A stretch of DNA of 64,000 nt from Agrococcus baldri (GTDB taxonomy: Bacteria > Actinomycetota > Actinomycetes > Actinomycetales > Microbacteriaceae), in assembly GCA_900114805.1 (NCBI GenBank), contig FOZN01000003.1, positions 62,001-126,000 on the forward strand. The letters run 5' to 3'. Positions 1-8,802 of the stretch are shown in pieces. Within the stretch, counting starts at the first letter, position 1, and every line of letters begins with the position of its first letter. The position numbers and the translations under genes were made by a program. The notes below the pieces were generated by a model that made no database searches, had not been told where the DNA came from, and saw only the letters and a program-made list of their open reading frames with translations.

Positions 1-99
1 GGGAGCGCGCTCGACGATCTCGACGGTCCAGCCGTCGAGCGCCAGCCGGCCGGCGAGCGCGAGGCCGGCGACCCCGGCTCCGGAGACGATCGCGTGCAT
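1..99 (-). CDS. FAD-dependent monooxygenase/oxidoreductase, N-terminal fragment
   Basis: Only the first 33 codons lie in the window; the gene runs off the left edge. The peptide opens with MHAIVSGAGVAGLALAGRL and continues to an acidic-ended second strand (VEIVERAP). This is a Rossmann beta-alpha-beta FAD/NAD-binding fold with a GxGxxG-type glycine loop at residues 7-12. The form is typical of aromatic-ring hydroxylases of the PHBH class. The ATG is preceded by a good AAAGGAGT ribosome site about 12 bases upstream. The substrate cannot be told from the fragment. Confidence 0.7.
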   Translation of the reverse strand, partial: MHAIVSGAGVAGLALAGRLALDGWTVEIVERAP

Positions 100-133
100 C
101 CGCCGACCGTACTCCTTTCGCCCTGGGCGCCGC

Positions 134-1096
134 TCAGCGCAGCAGGTCGAGCAGCGCCCGCTCGCGCGAGCCCCGCAGGCCGATGGTGGCGCCGGCCTCG
201 AAGCGCTCGAAGACTTCCGGGTCGATGTAGCTCGAGCGGGCGACGGCGGGCGTGTTGCCGAGCGTCTCGGCGACCTCGTCGACGGCCGCCTTCACCGCGC
301 GCCGCCGCGCCGCCTGCGTGCCGACGTCGCGCGCGCGGGCGAGCGCGACCGCGGCGACGATCGTGCCGTGCAGCGTGCGGAAGTCCTTCGCGGTGAACTC
401 GCCGCCGGTCGCGTTCCGCACCGCCTGGTTGAGGTCGACGTCGCGCAGTGGGTGCGAGCCGCGCTCGTCGCGCCACGCCAGCAGCCGCGAGCGCCCAGAG
501 CGCCCGGCCCGCAGCGCCTCGATGCAGCGCGCGAGCTCGCCGTCCTCGATCGTGACGTCGAAGCGCTGCCCCGACTTCGCGGGAAACCGCAGGCGCACCG
601 CGTCGTCCGCGACGCGCGCGTGCCTGCACAGCAGGGTCATGAGCCCGTGCGAGCCGTTCTGCTCGGCGTAGGCGTCGCCGCCGGCGCGGATCGCGACCGC
701 ATCGAGCAGTCGCAGCGCCGCGGCCAGCACCCGCTCGCGCGGGAGCCCGTCGAGCGCGAGCTCTCGCGTGACGCGCCGCCGCATCGCGGGCAGCGCCTCG
801 GCCAGGTCGAGCGCGCGCTCATGCTTCGCGCGGTCGCGGCGCTCGCGCCACTGCGGGTGGTAGAGATACTGCGTGCGCCCCGCGTCGTCGACGCCGATCG
901 CCTGGATGTGCGCGAGCGGGTCGGCGGCGATCCACACGTCCTTCCAGGCAGGCGGCACCACGAGCGACTCGGCCCGCTCCCGGTCGGCAGCCGAGACGCG
1001 GCGCCCGCTGTCGTGCCGGTAGGCCCAGCCGCGCCCCGATCTGCGGCGCCGGATGCCCGCATCCGACCCCGGTTGCGCCCTCCGCAGCCTCGCCAT
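134..1096 (-). CDS. DNA topoisomerase IB (poxvirus-like)
   Basis: Relaxes supercoiled DNA by transient single-strand nicking through a 3'-phosphotyrosine bond. The 320-residue protein has the compact length of bacterial/poxvirus type IB enzymes. The catalytic set can be assigned by motif: Arg137 (AIRAGG), Lys174 (FPAKSG), Arg240 (DFRTLHG), Asn281 (LGNTP) and the nucleophile Tyr290 (SSYIDP). Asn replaces the poxvirus His, as in the Deinococcus radiodurans enzyme, whose published catalytic positions are nearly identical. A -10-like TAGCAT lies six bases before the ATG and no Shine-Dalgarno is visible, so the mRNA is probably leaderless. It is an accessory enzyme, monocistronic here. Confidence 0.92.
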   Translation of the reverse strand: MARLRRAQPGSDAGIRRRRSGRGWAYRHDSGRRVSAADRERAESLVVPPAWKDVWIAADPLAHIQAIGVDDAGRTQYLYHPQWRERRDRAKHERALDLAEALPAMRRRVTRELALDGLPRERVLAAALRLLDAVAIRAGGDAYAEQNGSHGLMTLLCRHARVADDAVRLRFPAKSGQRFDVTIEDGELARCIEALRAGRSGRSRLLAWRDERGSHPLRDVDLNQAVRNATGGEFTAKDFRTLHGTIVAAVALARARDVGTQAARRRAVKAAVDEVAETLGNTPAVARSSYIDPEVFERFEAGATIGLRGSRERALLDLLR

Positions 1097-1102
1097 GGCG
1101 CG

Positions 1103-1108
1103 ATGCTA
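1103..1108 (-). promoter_or_regulatory. -10 element, leaderless start of topoisomerase IB
   Basis: TAGCAT on the minus strand, separated by six bases from the ATG at 1096, so transcription would begin at the start codon itself. No ribosome site is present. Confidence 0.5.
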
Positions 1109-1161
1109 TGCCGGTCGTCTGGATCCGAGCGGTGAGCCGGTGGCGAGGACGGCGGGGTGCC

Positions 1162-1374
1162 TCAGTCGCGCTTCCAGCGCACGCCGGTCTCGGTGCGCGA
1201 CTTCGCCTGCCACTCGCTCTCGACGTCGAGCACGCGCCGGTGCTTGGTCTCTGCCCACTCCTCGGCCATGCCCGTCAGCACCGCCTCGACCGCGGCCGCC
1301 TCCTCCGCGGTCGGCGAGCCGCTGACGACGCGCATCATGGGCTCGTCGGATGCGTCGGCGTGCGTCGCGCTCAT
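1162..1374 (-). CDS. Acyl-CoA carboxylase epsilon subunit
   Basis: A 70-residue protein of the AccE/PccE family, the small subunit unique to actinobacterial acyl-CoA carboxylases that helps the biotinylated alpha chain dock with the carboxyltransferase beta chain. The family core is visible as VVSGSPTAEEAAAVEAVL (residues 17-34), followed by a charged helix and a short Trp/Arg-rich tail ending WKRD. It lies 28 bases downstream of the beta subunit gene on the same strand and is surely co-transcribed. Its ATG overlaps the stop of a 10-codon open frame that starts on the beta-subunit stop codon (see findings), suggesting translational coupling. No clear Shine-Dalgarno is present. Confidence 0.88.
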   Translation of the reverse strand: MSATHADASDEPMMRVVSGSPTAEEAAAVEAVLTGMAEEWAETKHRRVLDVESEWQAKSRTETGVRWKRD

Positions 1375-1402
1375 CGCGTCGTCCCGTTCGTGTCCACGGT
1401 CA

Positions 1403-3019
1403 TCACATCGGGATGTTGCCGTGCTTGCGCTCGGGGCGCTGCACGCGCTTCGTGCGCAGGGCGCGGAAGGCGCGCGTGATCATCACGCGCGTCTCGGCGG
1501 GCTCGATGATGCCGTCGAGCTCGCCGCGCTCGGCGGCCAGGAACGGCGAGGCGACGTTGTAGGTGTACTCGCTCGCGAGTCGCTGGCGCACCTCGGCGAC
1601 GTCGTGGCCGTCGGCCTCCGCCTGCTTGATCTCGTTGCGGTAGAGGATGTTCACCGCGCCCTGGCCGCCCATCACCGCGATCTCCGCGCTCGGCCAGGCG
1701 ATGTTGATGTCGGCGCCGAGCTGCTTCGAGCCCATCACGATGTAGGCGCCGCCGTAGGCCTTGCGCGTGATGACCGTCACCATCGGCACGGTCGCCTCGG
1801 CGTAGGCGTAGAGCAGCTTGGCGCCGCGGCGGATGACGCCCGACCACTCCTGATCAGTGCCGGGCAGGTAGCCGGGCACGTCGACGACCGTGAGGATCGG
1901 GATGGAGAACGCGTCGCAGAAGCGCACGAAGCGCGCGGCCTTCTCGCCCGCCTCGATGTTGAGCGTGCCGGCCATGGCGTTGGGCTGGTTGGCGATCACG
2001 CCGACCGTGCGGCCCTCCAGGCGGCCGAAGCCGATCACGATGTTGGGTGCGTAGAGCGGCTGCACCTCGAGGAACTCGCGGTCGTCCATGAGCGTCTCGA
2101 TGATCGCCAGCACGTCGTAGGGCTGGTTCGGCGAGTCGGGGATGATCGTGTTGAGGCGCCGGTCGGCGTCGCTGACGACCCGCTCGGCGGTGTGGTCGTA
2201 GGCGGGCACCTCCGACTGGTTGTTGTCGGGCAGGTAGGCCAGCAGCGCCCGCACGTAGTCGAGCGCGTCATCCTCGTCGGCGGCCAGGTAGTGGCTGACG
2301 CCAGAGACGGTGTTGTGGGCGCGGCCGCCGCCGAGCTCCTCGAAGCCGACCTCCTCGCCCGTGACGGTCTTGATGACGTCGGGCCCCGTGACGAACATGT
2401 GGCTCGACTTGTCGACCATGATCACGAAGTCGGTGAGGGCGGGGGAGTAGACGGCGCCGCCGGCGGCCGGGCCCATGATGATCGAGATCTGCGGGATGAC
2501 GCCGGATGCGGCGGTGTTGCGGCGGAAGATCTCGCCGTACTTGCCCAGCGCGACCACGCCCTCCTGGATGCGCGCGCCGCCAGAGTCGAGCATGCCGACG
2601 ATGGGCACGCCCACCTTCATCGCGTAGTCCTGGATCTTGATGATCTTCTCGCCCGCGACCTCGCCGAGCGAGCCGCCGAAGGTGGTGAAGTCCTGTGCGT
2701 ACACGGCCACGCGCCGACCGTGCACCGTGCCGATGCCGGTGACCACCGCATCCCCGTACGGCCGGTTCGCCTCCATGCCGAAGGCGGTGGTGCGGTGCCG
2801 CACGTAGGCATCGAACTCGACGAAGGAGCCCTGGTCGACGAACTCCTCGATGCGCTCGCGAGCGGTCTTCTTGCCCTTGGCGCCCTGGCGCTCCTGGGCC
2901 CGGGCTTCCTTGTCGGTCACCGCTTCGCGGTGGCGCACGCGCAAGTCGGCGATGCGGTCGGCGGTGGAGGAGAGGGGAACTGCGGCCTCGGATGCTGGGG
3001 TCACGGTGTCGTCGGTCAC
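1403..3019 (-). CDS. Acyl-CoA (propionyl-/acetyl-CoA) carboxylase beta subunit
   Basis: Carboxyltransferase subunit that moves CO2 from biotin to acetyl- or propionyl-CoA, giving malonyl- or methylmalonyl-CoA for lipid synthesis. About 538 residues, the usual size of AccD5/PccB proteins, with the N- and C-terminal crotonase-like carboxyltransferase lobes. Visible motifs include DSGGARIQEG and GPAAGGAVYSPALTDF, which form the oxyanion and acyl-CoA pockets, and AYGGAYIVMGSK in the C-lobe. I place the start at GTG 3019 because a TAGAGT -10 box ends seven bases before it; GTG 3028 is in frame upstream but overlaps that box. The epsilon subunit follows and birA is divergent. The biotinylated alpha subunit is not in the window. 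Confidence 0.93.
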   Translation of the reverse strand: MTDDTVTPASEAAVPLSSTADRIADLRVRHREAVTDKEARAQERQGAKGKKTARERIEEFVDQGSFVEFDAYVRHRTTAFGMEANRPYGDAVVTGIGTVHGRRVAVYAQDFTTFGGSLGEVAGEKIIKIQDYAMKVGVPIVGMLDSGGARIQEGVVALGKYGEIFRRNTAASGVIPQISIIMGPAAGGAVYSPALTDFVIMVDKSSHMFVTGPDVIKTVTGEEVGFEELGGGRAHNTVSGVSHYLAADEDDALDYVRALLAYLPDNNQSEVPAYDHTAERVVSDADRRLNTIIPDSPNQPYDVLAIIETLMDDREFLEVQPLYAPNIVIGFGRLEGRTVGVIANQPNAMAGTLNIEAGEKAARFVRFCDAFSIPILTVVDVPGYLPGTDQEWSGVIRRGAKLLYAYAEATVPMVTVITRKAYGGAYIVMGSKQLGADINIAWPSAEIAVMGGQGAVNILYRNEIKQAEADGHDVAEVRQRLASEYTYNVASPFLAAERGELDGIIEPAETRVMITRAFRALRTKRVQRPERKHGNIPM

Positions 3020-3026
3020 GGATGCC

Positions 3027-3032
3027 ACTCTA
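3027..3032 (-). promoter_or_regulatory. -10 element, leaderless start of carboxylase beta gene
   Basis: TAGAGT on the minus strand, seven bases before GTG 3019. It decides the choice of GTG 3019 over GTG 3028, which lies within the box. Confidence 0.45.
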
Positions 3033-3134
3033 GAGGTCGCCGCATGCGCAGCCTTTGTGGACTCCCACAGCGTCTGCGGCCGAACCGCTGGCGATCCCCT
3101 CCATCCGATGCGCCTCCGGGGCTGTGCCGAGGCC

Positions 3135-3140
3135 TAGCCT
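3135..3140 (+). promoter_or_regulatory. -10 element, leaderless start of birA
   Basis: TAGCCT, six bases before the birA ATG; no Shine-Dalgarno. Divergent to the carboxylase promoter about 100 bases away. Confidence 0.5.
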
Positions 3141-3146
3141 TGAGCC

Positions 3147-3872
3147 ATGCTCTTCCCCGGCGCCGCCCGCATCGCGAAGGTCGTCGAGCTCGATTCGATC
3201 GGTTCGACCTTCGATGCCGTCGACGAGCGCGCCGCGCACCTGACGACGTGGGCGACGCTCGACCAGCGCGCCGGGCGCGGCAGGCTGGGCCGCGAATGGG
3301 TCAGCCCCGCCGGCAAGTGCCTGTCGGCGACGGTGCTCGTGCACACCAGGCGGATGCGCGACGACGCCATCGCCTGGATGCCCCTCGCGGCGGGACTCGC
3401 GCTCGCGGACGCGCTCGACACCCTCGTGGGCGATCGGGCGGGGATCAAGTGGCCCAACGACGTGCTGATCGAGGGCAGGAAGATCGCCGGTGTGCTGTGC
3501 GAGCGGCGCAAGCACGCGGTCGCGGTCGGCTTCGGCGTGAACCTGACCCTCGAGCGCGACGAGCTGCCGACGCCGCAGGCCACGTCGCTGACGCTCGAGG
3601 GCGCGGAGGGCACGGCGCCGGTGCTCGCCGACGCGGTGCTGTGGCACATGCTGCGCTCGCTCGATGCGCTGCTGCCGGCCCTGGGCGGGGAGGGGCTGCA
3701 CGCAGCGGTGGCCGCATCGCTCACCACCATCGGCCGCGAGGTGCGCGTCGAGCTGCCCGACGGCGAGCTGCTCGGCACCGCTGTGGGCCTCGGCAGCGCC
3801 GGCGAGCTGCAGGTGGCGTGCGGGGACGAAATCGTCGACGTGCGGGCCGGTGACGTCATCCACGTGCGCTGA
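3147..3872 (+). CDS. birA: Biotin--[acetyl-CoA-carboxylase] ligase
   Basis: Activates biotin to biotinyl-AMP and attaches it to the lysine of biotin carboxyl carrier domains. The 241 residues hold the catalytic (LplA/BPL) domain and a C-terminal SH3-like domain, with no N-terminal helix-turn-helix. It is therefore a group I ligase that does not itself repress biotin genes. Motifs: substrate loop near SIGST (17-21), the biotinyl-AMP loop GRGRLGR (43-49), KWPNDV (101-106) and GRKIAG (110-115). It sits divergently beside carboxylase subunits whose holoenzyme needs it. Its stop overlaps by one base the ATG of the PH-domain gene, so the two are co-translated. Confidence 0.95.
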   Translation: MLFPGAARIAKVVELDSIGSTFDAVDERAAHLTTWATLDQRAGRGRLGREWVSPAGKCLSATVLVHTRRMRDDAIAWMPLAAGLALADALDTLVGDRAGIKWPNDVLIEGRKIAGVLCERRKHAVAVGFGVNLTLERDELPTPQATSLTLEGAEGTAPVLADAVLWHMLRSLDALLPALGGEGLHAAVAASLTTIGREVRVELPDGELLGTAVGLGSAGELQVACGDEIVDVRAGDVIHVR

Positions 3873-4372
3873 TGCGAGAGAATCGTCGGGTGCCAGCCGG
3901 CGAGGAGCGAATCATCGCGCGCATGCGACCGCATGGGCGTGCCCTCGTGGTGCCCGTGCTCGTGCTGTGGTTGTGCGTCGGCCTGGCGATGCTGCTGCTC
4001 GATCGGGTCGACTGGCCGTTCTGGAACATCGCCGTGCTCACCGTCGCCGCCATCGTCGTCGTGCTGCTGACCGTCGTGCCGACGCTCGCGTGGCTCTCGC
4101 GCGGCTTCACGTTCACCACCGAGCGCGTCATCATCCGCACGGGCTTCGGCGGCACCCGACGCGAGACCATGCTCGCCCGCGTGCATGACGTGACCGTGCG
4201 GCGGCGCGGGCTGCAGGCGCTGTTCGGTGCCGGCGACGTGCTGCTCTCGACCGGCGGGGACCGCGCCGTCATCCTCTCCGACGTGCCCGCCGCCCCGCTC
4301 GTGCAGCGGATGCTCTCCGAGCTGCTGGGCGCGCGCGGCATCGTCACCCCCGACGCCGGCGTCGGCGCCTGA
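3872..4372 (+). CDS. PH domain-containing membrane protein (YdbS/bPH2-like)
   Basis: A 166-residue protein with two N-terminal transmembrane segments (about residues 24-43 and 50-74) followed by a bacterial pleckstrin-homology type 2 domain (about 78-155). The motif FTFTTERVIIRTG opens the PH fold. Such proteins are widespread in actinobacteria directly downstream of birA and upstream of purK. Their function is not established, though the domain is thought to face the cytoplasm at the membrane. The ATG overlaps the birA stop by one base. Confidence 0.85.
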   Translation: MRENRRVPAGEERIIARMRPHGRALVVPVLVLWLCVGLAMLLLDRVDWPFWNIAVLTVAAIVVVLLTVVPTLAWLSRGFTFTTERVIIRTGFGGTRRETMLARVHDVTVRRRGLQALFGAGDVLLSTGGDRAVILSDVPAAPLVQRMLSELLGARGIVTPDAGVGA

Positions 4373-4416
4373 AATACTCTCCGCATCGGCTGGTGCGGCA
4401 CGCAGAAGGAGCTCAG

Positions 4417-5733
4417 ATGAAGATCGCCGTGATCGGATGCGGTTACTTGGGTGCAGTGCACGCTGCCGCCATGGCGTCGCTCGGCTACGAGACCGTGGGC
4501 GTCGATGTCGACGAGGCGAAGATCGAGCGACTGCGCCGCGGCGAGCCGCCCTTCTACGAGCCGGGCCTGCCCGAGCTGCTCAAGGACGGGGTGGATGCGG
4601 GCACGCTGCGCTTCACGACCGACATCGGCGAGGCCGCCGGCAGCGACGTGGTCTTCATCGCTGTCGGCACGCCGCAGCGCGCCGGCTCCGATGCCGCCGA
4701 CCTCACCTACGTCGACGCGGCGGTCGCGTCGCTCCTGCCGCACATCGGCCCCGGCACGCTGGTGGCGGGCAAGTCGACCGTGCCCGTCGGCACCGCGCAG
4801 CGGCTCTCCGAGCTGGTGACGGCGACGGGTGCTGCGCTCGCCTGGAACCCGGAGTTCCTCCGCGAGGGCTTCGCCGTCCAGGACACGCTCACCCCCGACC
4901 GACTGGTCTACGGCGTGGCCGACGGCGACGAGGCCGCCGTCGCACGGCTCGACGAGGTCTACGCCGGTATCCTCGCCAGCGGCACCGAGCGGCTGGTGAT
5001 GAACTTCGCCACCGCCGAGCTCGTGAAGGTGAGCGCCAACGCCTTCCTCGCCACGAAGATCTCCTTCATCAACGCGATGGCCGAGCTGTCGGAGACCGTC
5101 GGTGCCGACGTGACCCAGCTCGCCGATGCGATCGGCCTCGACGCGCGCATCGGCCGGCGCTTCCTGAACGCCGGCCTCGGCTTCGGAGGCGGCTGCCTCC
5201 CGAAGGACATCCGGGCGTTCCAGGCTCGCGCCGACGAGCTCGGCCACGGCCGGTCGCTCGGCTTCCTGCGCGAGATCGACCAGATCAACCTGCGACGCCG
5301 AGACCGCATGGTCGAGCTCATCGAGGGCCAGCTCGCCGCGGTCGGCGGCGATCGGGTGGGCATGCTCGGCCTGGCCTTCAAGCCGAACAGCGATGACGTG
5401 CGCGACTCCCCGGCGCTGGACGTGGCGCGCACGCTGCAGGAGAACGGCCGCGTGGTGAAGGCGTTCGACCCGGAGGCGGCGGAGACCGCGCGCCGCTCGG
5501 TGCCGACGCTCGAGATCGTCGACTCGATCGACGAGGCGATCGCGGGGGCGGACGTGCTCGCACTCGGCACCGAGTGGCAGCACTTCCGCGACCTCGTGCC
5601 GGCGGAGGTCGCCGGCGCGACCACCGCGCGCGTGATCGTCGACGGCCGCAACACGCTCGACGCGCGCGCGTGGGCCGCAGCCGGCTTCACCGTCATCGGC
5701 CTCGGCCGCCCGGACACGGTGCCGACAGCATGA
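4417..5733 (+). CDS. ugd: UDP-glucose 6-dehydrogenase
   Basis: Oxidises UDP-glucose twice with NAD+ to UDP-glucuronic acid, a precursor of acidic cell-wall polymers. The 438 residues show the N-terminal Rossmann loop GCGYLG (7-12), GKSTVPVGT (119-127), the active-site ELVKVSAN with Lys204 and Asn208, and the catalytic Cys260 in [11 protein letters not shown] chose ATG 4417 because AGAAGGAG precedes it at the right distance and it begins exactly at the Rossmann strand; an upstream in-frame ATG at 4393 has no such site. Its stop overlaps the purK start (ATGA). GalU, which makes the substrate, lies at 44.7 kb. Confidence 0.95.
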   Translation: MKIAVIGCGYLGAVHAAAMASLGYETVGVDVDEAKIERLRRGEPPFYEPGLPELLKDGVDAGTLRFTTDIGEAAGSDVVFIAVGTPQRAGSDAADLTYVDAAVASLLPHIGPGTLVAGKSTVPVGTAQRLSELVTATGAALAWNPEFLREGFAVQDTLTPDRLVYGVADGDEAAVARLDEVYAGILASGTERLVMNFATAELVKVSANAFLATKISFINAMAELSETVGADVTQLADAIGLDARIGRRFLNAGLGFGGGCLPKDIRAFQARADELGHGRSLGFLREIDQINLRRRDRMVELIEGQLAAVGGDRVGMLGLAFKPNSDDVRDSPALDVARTLQENGRVVKAFDPEAAETARRSVPTLEIVDSIDEAIAGADVLALGTEWQHFRDLVPAEVAGATTARVIVDGRNTLDARAWAAAGFTVIGLGRPDTVPTA

Positions 5734-6851
5734 TCGTCGGCGTGGTCGGCGGGGGACAGCTCGCCCGCATGATGATCCCGGCCGCGATCGAGCTCGGCGT
5801 CGAGATCCGCGTGCTCGCCGAGGGCGAGGGCATGTCCGCCTCGCTCGCGGCCACCGCCGTCGGCGACTACCGGGACGCATCCGTCGTGCTCGCCTTCGCC
5901 GAGGACGTCGACGTCATCACCTTCGACCACGAGCACGTGCCGCAGGAGGTGCTGCGGGCGCTCGTGGATGCGGGCGTCGCGGTGCACCCGGGCCCCGACG
6001 CGCTGCGCTTCGCGCAGGACAAGCGCCAGATGCGGGCGCGGATGGCCGAGCTCGGCGTGCCGCAGCCCGACTGGGCACCGGTGGATGCGGTGGGCGACCT
6101 CGAGCGGTTCCTGGCCGACCACGGCGGCGTCGGGGTCGTGAAGACCGCCACCGGCGGCTACGACGGCAAGGGCGTGCGAGTGGTGCGCTCGGCCGCCGAG
6201 GCGAGCGACTGGCTCGACGGCGCCGCGGCGGGCGGGCCGCGGCTGCTGGTCGAGGAGCTCGTGCCGTTCAGCCGCGAGCTCGCGCAGCTGATCGCGCGGC
6301 GGCCCTCGGGCGAGGCCGTGGTGTGGCCGCTCGTGCAGACGGTGCAGGAGCAGGGCATCTGCGTCGAGGTGCTGGCACCCGCGCCGCACGCGGCGAGCAT
6401 CCAGCCCGTGGTCGACGACGTCGCCAGGGCGGTCGCGGAGGGCATCGGAGTCACGGGCGTGCTCGCGATCGAGATGTTCGAGACCACCGACGGCCGGGTG
6501 CTGATCAACGAGCTCGCCATGCGGCCCCACAACTCCGGGCACTGGACGATCGACGGCGCGGTCACGAGCCAGTTCGAGCAGCATCTGCGCGCAGTGCTCG
6601 ACCTGCCGCTGGGCTCGACCGCGCTGCTGGCGCCGACGAGCGTGATGGTGAACGTGATCGGCGGGCCGGACTCCGGCTCCATGACCGACCGGTACGCATC
6701 CGCCCTCGCCGCCCATCCGGATGTGAAGGTGCACTCCTACGCGAAATCGGCCCGACCCGGTCGCAAGGTCGGGCACGTGACCGCCGTCGGCGACGAGCTG
6801 GACGAGGTCGCCTACCGCGCCCGCGCCGCCGCCGCGCAGTTCGACGCGTGA
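5730..6851 (+). CDS. purK: 5-(carboxyamino)imidazole ribonucleotide synthase
   Basis: ATP-grasp enzyme that carboxylates AIR with bicarbonate to N5-CAIR in purine synthesis; PurE, encoded next, rearranges the product. The 373-residue protein begins [15 protein letters not shown], the standard PurK N-terminus. It carries FDHEHVP (adenine region), [11 protein letters not shown] (ATP-grasp loop) and [14 protein letters not shown] near the C-terminal active site. The ATG overlaps the ugd stop codon by four bases (ATGA), so translation is coupled to ugd. Confidence 0.96.
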   Translation: MIVGVVGGGQLARMMIPAAIELGVEIRVLAEGEGMSASLAATAVGDYRDASVVLAFAEDVDVITFDHEHVPQEVLRALVDAGVAVHPGPDALRFAQDKRQMRARMAELGVPQPDWAPVDAVGDLERFLADHGGVGVVKTATGGYDGKGVRVVRSAAEASDWLDGAAAGGPRLLVEELVPFSRELAQLIARRPSGEAVVWPLVQTVQEQGICVEVLAPAPHAASIQPVVDDVARAVAEGIGVTGVLAIEMFETTDGRVLINELAMRPHNSGHWTIDGAVTSQFEQHLRAVLDLPLGSTALLAPTSVMVNVIGGPDSGSMTDRYASALAAHPDVKVHSYAKSARPGRKVGHVTAVGDELDEVAYRARAAAAQFDA

Positions 6852-6903
6852 ACGCGGATGCGGGACCCGGCGGGGCGGATCCGACACCCATAGGCGGCGG
6901 CCG

Positions 6904-6909
6904 TACCCT
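6904..6909 (+). promoter_or_regulatory. -10 element, leaderless start of purE
   Basis: TACCCT, seven bases before ATG 6917; no Shine-Dalgarno is visible there. This suggests an internal promoter within the ugd-purK-purE-LCP run. Confidence 0.4.
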
Positions 6910-6916
6910 GGACGGC

Positions 6917-7438
6917 ATGGCAGCGCAGGTCAGCATCATCATGGGCTCCGACTCCGACTGGCGGGTCATGGAGGCGGCGAAAGCCGTGCTCGATGAGCTC
7001 GGCGTCGCGTCGGAGGTCGACGTCGTCTCCGCGCACCGCACGCCGCAGAAGATGGTCGACTTCGCGCGCGGCGCCGCCGACCGCGGCGTGCGCGTCATCA
7101 TCGCCGGAGCCGGCGGAGCAGCGCATCTGCCCGGCATGGTCGCCTCGATGACCCGGCTGCCCGTCATCGGCGTGCCGGTGCCGCTGGAGAAGCTCGACGG
7201 GCTCGACAGCCTCCTCTCGATCGTGCAGATGCCGGCCGGCATCCCGGTCGCCACCGTCTCGATCGGCGGCGCCCGCAACGCCGGCATCCTCGCCGCCCGC
7301 ATGCTGGGTGCGTTCGACGCCGAGCTCGGCACGCGCCTCGATGCGTTCGCGGCCGAGCTCGAGCGCCAGGTGGACGGCAAGGCGCAGGCCTTGCGGGAGC
7401 GCGTGGCGACGGGCGAGCGCGCGGAAACGGGCGCATGA
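6917..7438 (+). CDS. purE: N5-carboxyaminoimidazole ribonucleotide mutase
   Basis: Converts N5-CAIR to CAIR, the step after PurK. At 173 residues it has class I PurE length and motifs: MGSDSDW near residue 10, VSAHRTP (about 37-43) with the catalytic His, and [12 protein letters not shown] (about 60-71). ATG 6917 gives the standard N-terminus; a GTG at 6848 in the same frame would add 23 unconserved residues. The stop overlaps the start of the LCP gene (ATGA). Confidence 0.96.
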   Translation: MAAQVSIIMGSDSDWRVMEAAKAVLDELGVASEVDVVSAHRTPQKMVDFARGAADRGVRVIIAGAGGAAHLPGMVASMTRLPVIGVPVPLEKLDGLDSLLSIVQMPAGIPVATVSIGGARNAGILAARMLGAFDAELGTRLDAFAAELERQVDGKAQALRERVATGERAETGA

Positions 7439-8802
7439 CGCTGCTGGAGACCGGCACACCGATCCGCCACCCAGACTCGCGCCGCCCGGAGGTCATGCAG
7501 CGTCGCGGCTGGTGGCTCGTCATCATCGGGTTCCTGCTGCCCGGCAGCGCCCAGGTGCTCGCCGGCAGCAAGCGGCTCGGCCGCATCGGGCTCGTCGCCA
7601 CCCTCGTGCTGCTGGTGCTGCTCGCGATCGCGGGCGTCATGTGGTTCGCCGCCCGCGGTGCGCTCATCACGATCGTCGGCAACTCGATCGGCCTGCTGGT
7701 GATCGAGGTGCTGCTGATCGCCTACGCCGTCCTCTGGCTCGTGCTCGGCCTCGACACGCTGCGGCTCGCCCGCCTGCGCAAGGTCACGGGCGGCGCGCGG
7801 GGGGCGATCGCGATCGTCGCCGTGCTTGCCACGGTCGTGCCCGCGGCGTTCGCCGGCTACGGGGCCACGCTGGTCGACGCCACCCGCGGCCTGGTGGGCA
7901 GCATCTTCGACTTCGCGCGGCCCGCCGTGGAGCCCATCGACGGCCGCTACACCTTCCTGCTGCTCGGCGGCGACGCCGGCGACGATCGCGTCGGCCTGCG
8001 CGCCGACTCGATGACCGCCGTCACCGTGAACGCGGAGACCGGAGCGGCGACGATGATCGGCGTGCCGCGCAACCTGCGCAATGCTCCCTTCTCGGAGGGC
8101 TCGCCGATGTGGGGGCCGTGGCCGGACGGCTTCGATTGCGAGTCGAGCGACTGCCTGCTGAACGGCACCTACACCTACGGCGAGGCGCACCCCGAGCTCT
8201 ACCCCGACGCGGTCGCCAACGGCTCGAGCCCCGGCATCGAGGCGACCCGCGACGCGGTCGAGGGAGTCACGGGCCTCGAGCTGCAGTTCTTCGTGCTCGT
8301 CGACATGCACGGCTTCGCCGATCTCGTGGATGCGCTCGGCGGGATCGACGTCGAGGTGGCGGAGCGCGTCGCCCTGGGAGTGGACGGCGCGGAGCCCTTC
8401 GCCTACATCGAAGCGGGCCCCCAGCACCTCGATGGCGGGCACGCGCTCTGGTACGCGCGGTCGCGCTACCAGTCGAACGACTACGAGCGGATGGCTCGCC
8501 AGCGGCAGGTGCAGGAGGCCATCGTCACGCAGTTCACGCCGCAGACCCTGCTGACGAAGTACACGCAGCTCGCAGCAGCCGGGCAGGACATGGTCGAGAC
8601 CGACATCCCCCAGTCGATGATCGGCTCGCTGAGCGAGCTGGCGCTGCAGACCAGGCAGATGGAGATCACGAACCTCGAGCTGGTGCCGGAGCAGGGTATC
8701 GACACCGGCGCCCCCAACTTCGACGCGATCCACGCGCTGGTGCAGCAGACGCTCGCGGAGGCGGACGCGCTGGTGCCGCCGAGCCAGTCGCCGGCGCCCT
8801 AG
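7435..8802 (+). CDS. LytR-CpsA-Psr (LCP) family cell-wall polymer transferase
   Basis: LCP proteins move undecaprenyl-linked polymers (teichoic acid, arabinogalactan, capsule) onto peptidoglycan outside the membrane. The 455 residues begin with an unusually long membrane region of about four hydrophobic segments (residues 28-45, 51-72, 80-104, 122-142), then the LCP domain from about 172 ([14 protein letters not shown]). It has the conserved Arg189/Asp191 pair (GLRADSM) and Arg212 (GVPRNLR). Most LCPs have a single anchor. It is translationally coupled to purE, and its 3' end overlaps by four bases the convergent glycosyltransferase gene. It is a plausible anchoring enzyme for the polysaccharide made by the adjacent locus. 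Confidence 0.9.
   Translation: MTLLETGTPIRHPDSRRPEVMQRRGWWLVIIGFLLPGSAQVLAGSKRLGRIGLVATLVLLVLLAIAGVMWFAARGALITIVGNSIGLLVIEVLLIAYAVLWLVLGLDTLRLARLRKVTGGARGAIAIVAVLATVVPAAFAGYGATLVDATRGLVGSIFDFARPAVEPIDGRYTFLLLGGDAGDDRVGLRADSMTAVTVNAETGAATMIGVPRNLRNAPFSEGSPMWGPWPDGFDCESSDCLLNGTYTYGEAHPELYPDAVANGSSPGIEATRDAVEGVTGLELQFFVLVDMHGFADLVDALGGIDVEVAERVALGVDGAEPFAYIEAGPQHLDGGHALWYARSRYQSNDYERMARQRQVQEAIVTQFTPQTLLTKYTQLAAAGQDMVETDIPQSMIGSLSELALQTRQMEITNLELVPEQGIDTGAPNFDAIHALVQQTLAEADALVPPSQSPAP

Noticed and set aside
4393-4416. Upstream ATG 4393 as the start of ugd
   Set aside because: It lacks a ribosome site and adds eight residues ahead of the Rossmann strand, whereas ATG 4417 has AGAAGGAG.
5574-5729. 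Longer N-terminus for PurK
   Set aside because: The frame upstream of ATG 5730 is Arg-rich shadow sequence within ugd. [15 protein letters not shown] is the standard PurK start with an ATGA overlap.
1157-5880. Very long open frames antisense to the carboxylase, birA, ugd and other genes
   Set aside because: High GC content makes stop codons rare in other frames. The translations are Arg/Ala/His-rich and show no family motifs, unlike the genes opposite them.
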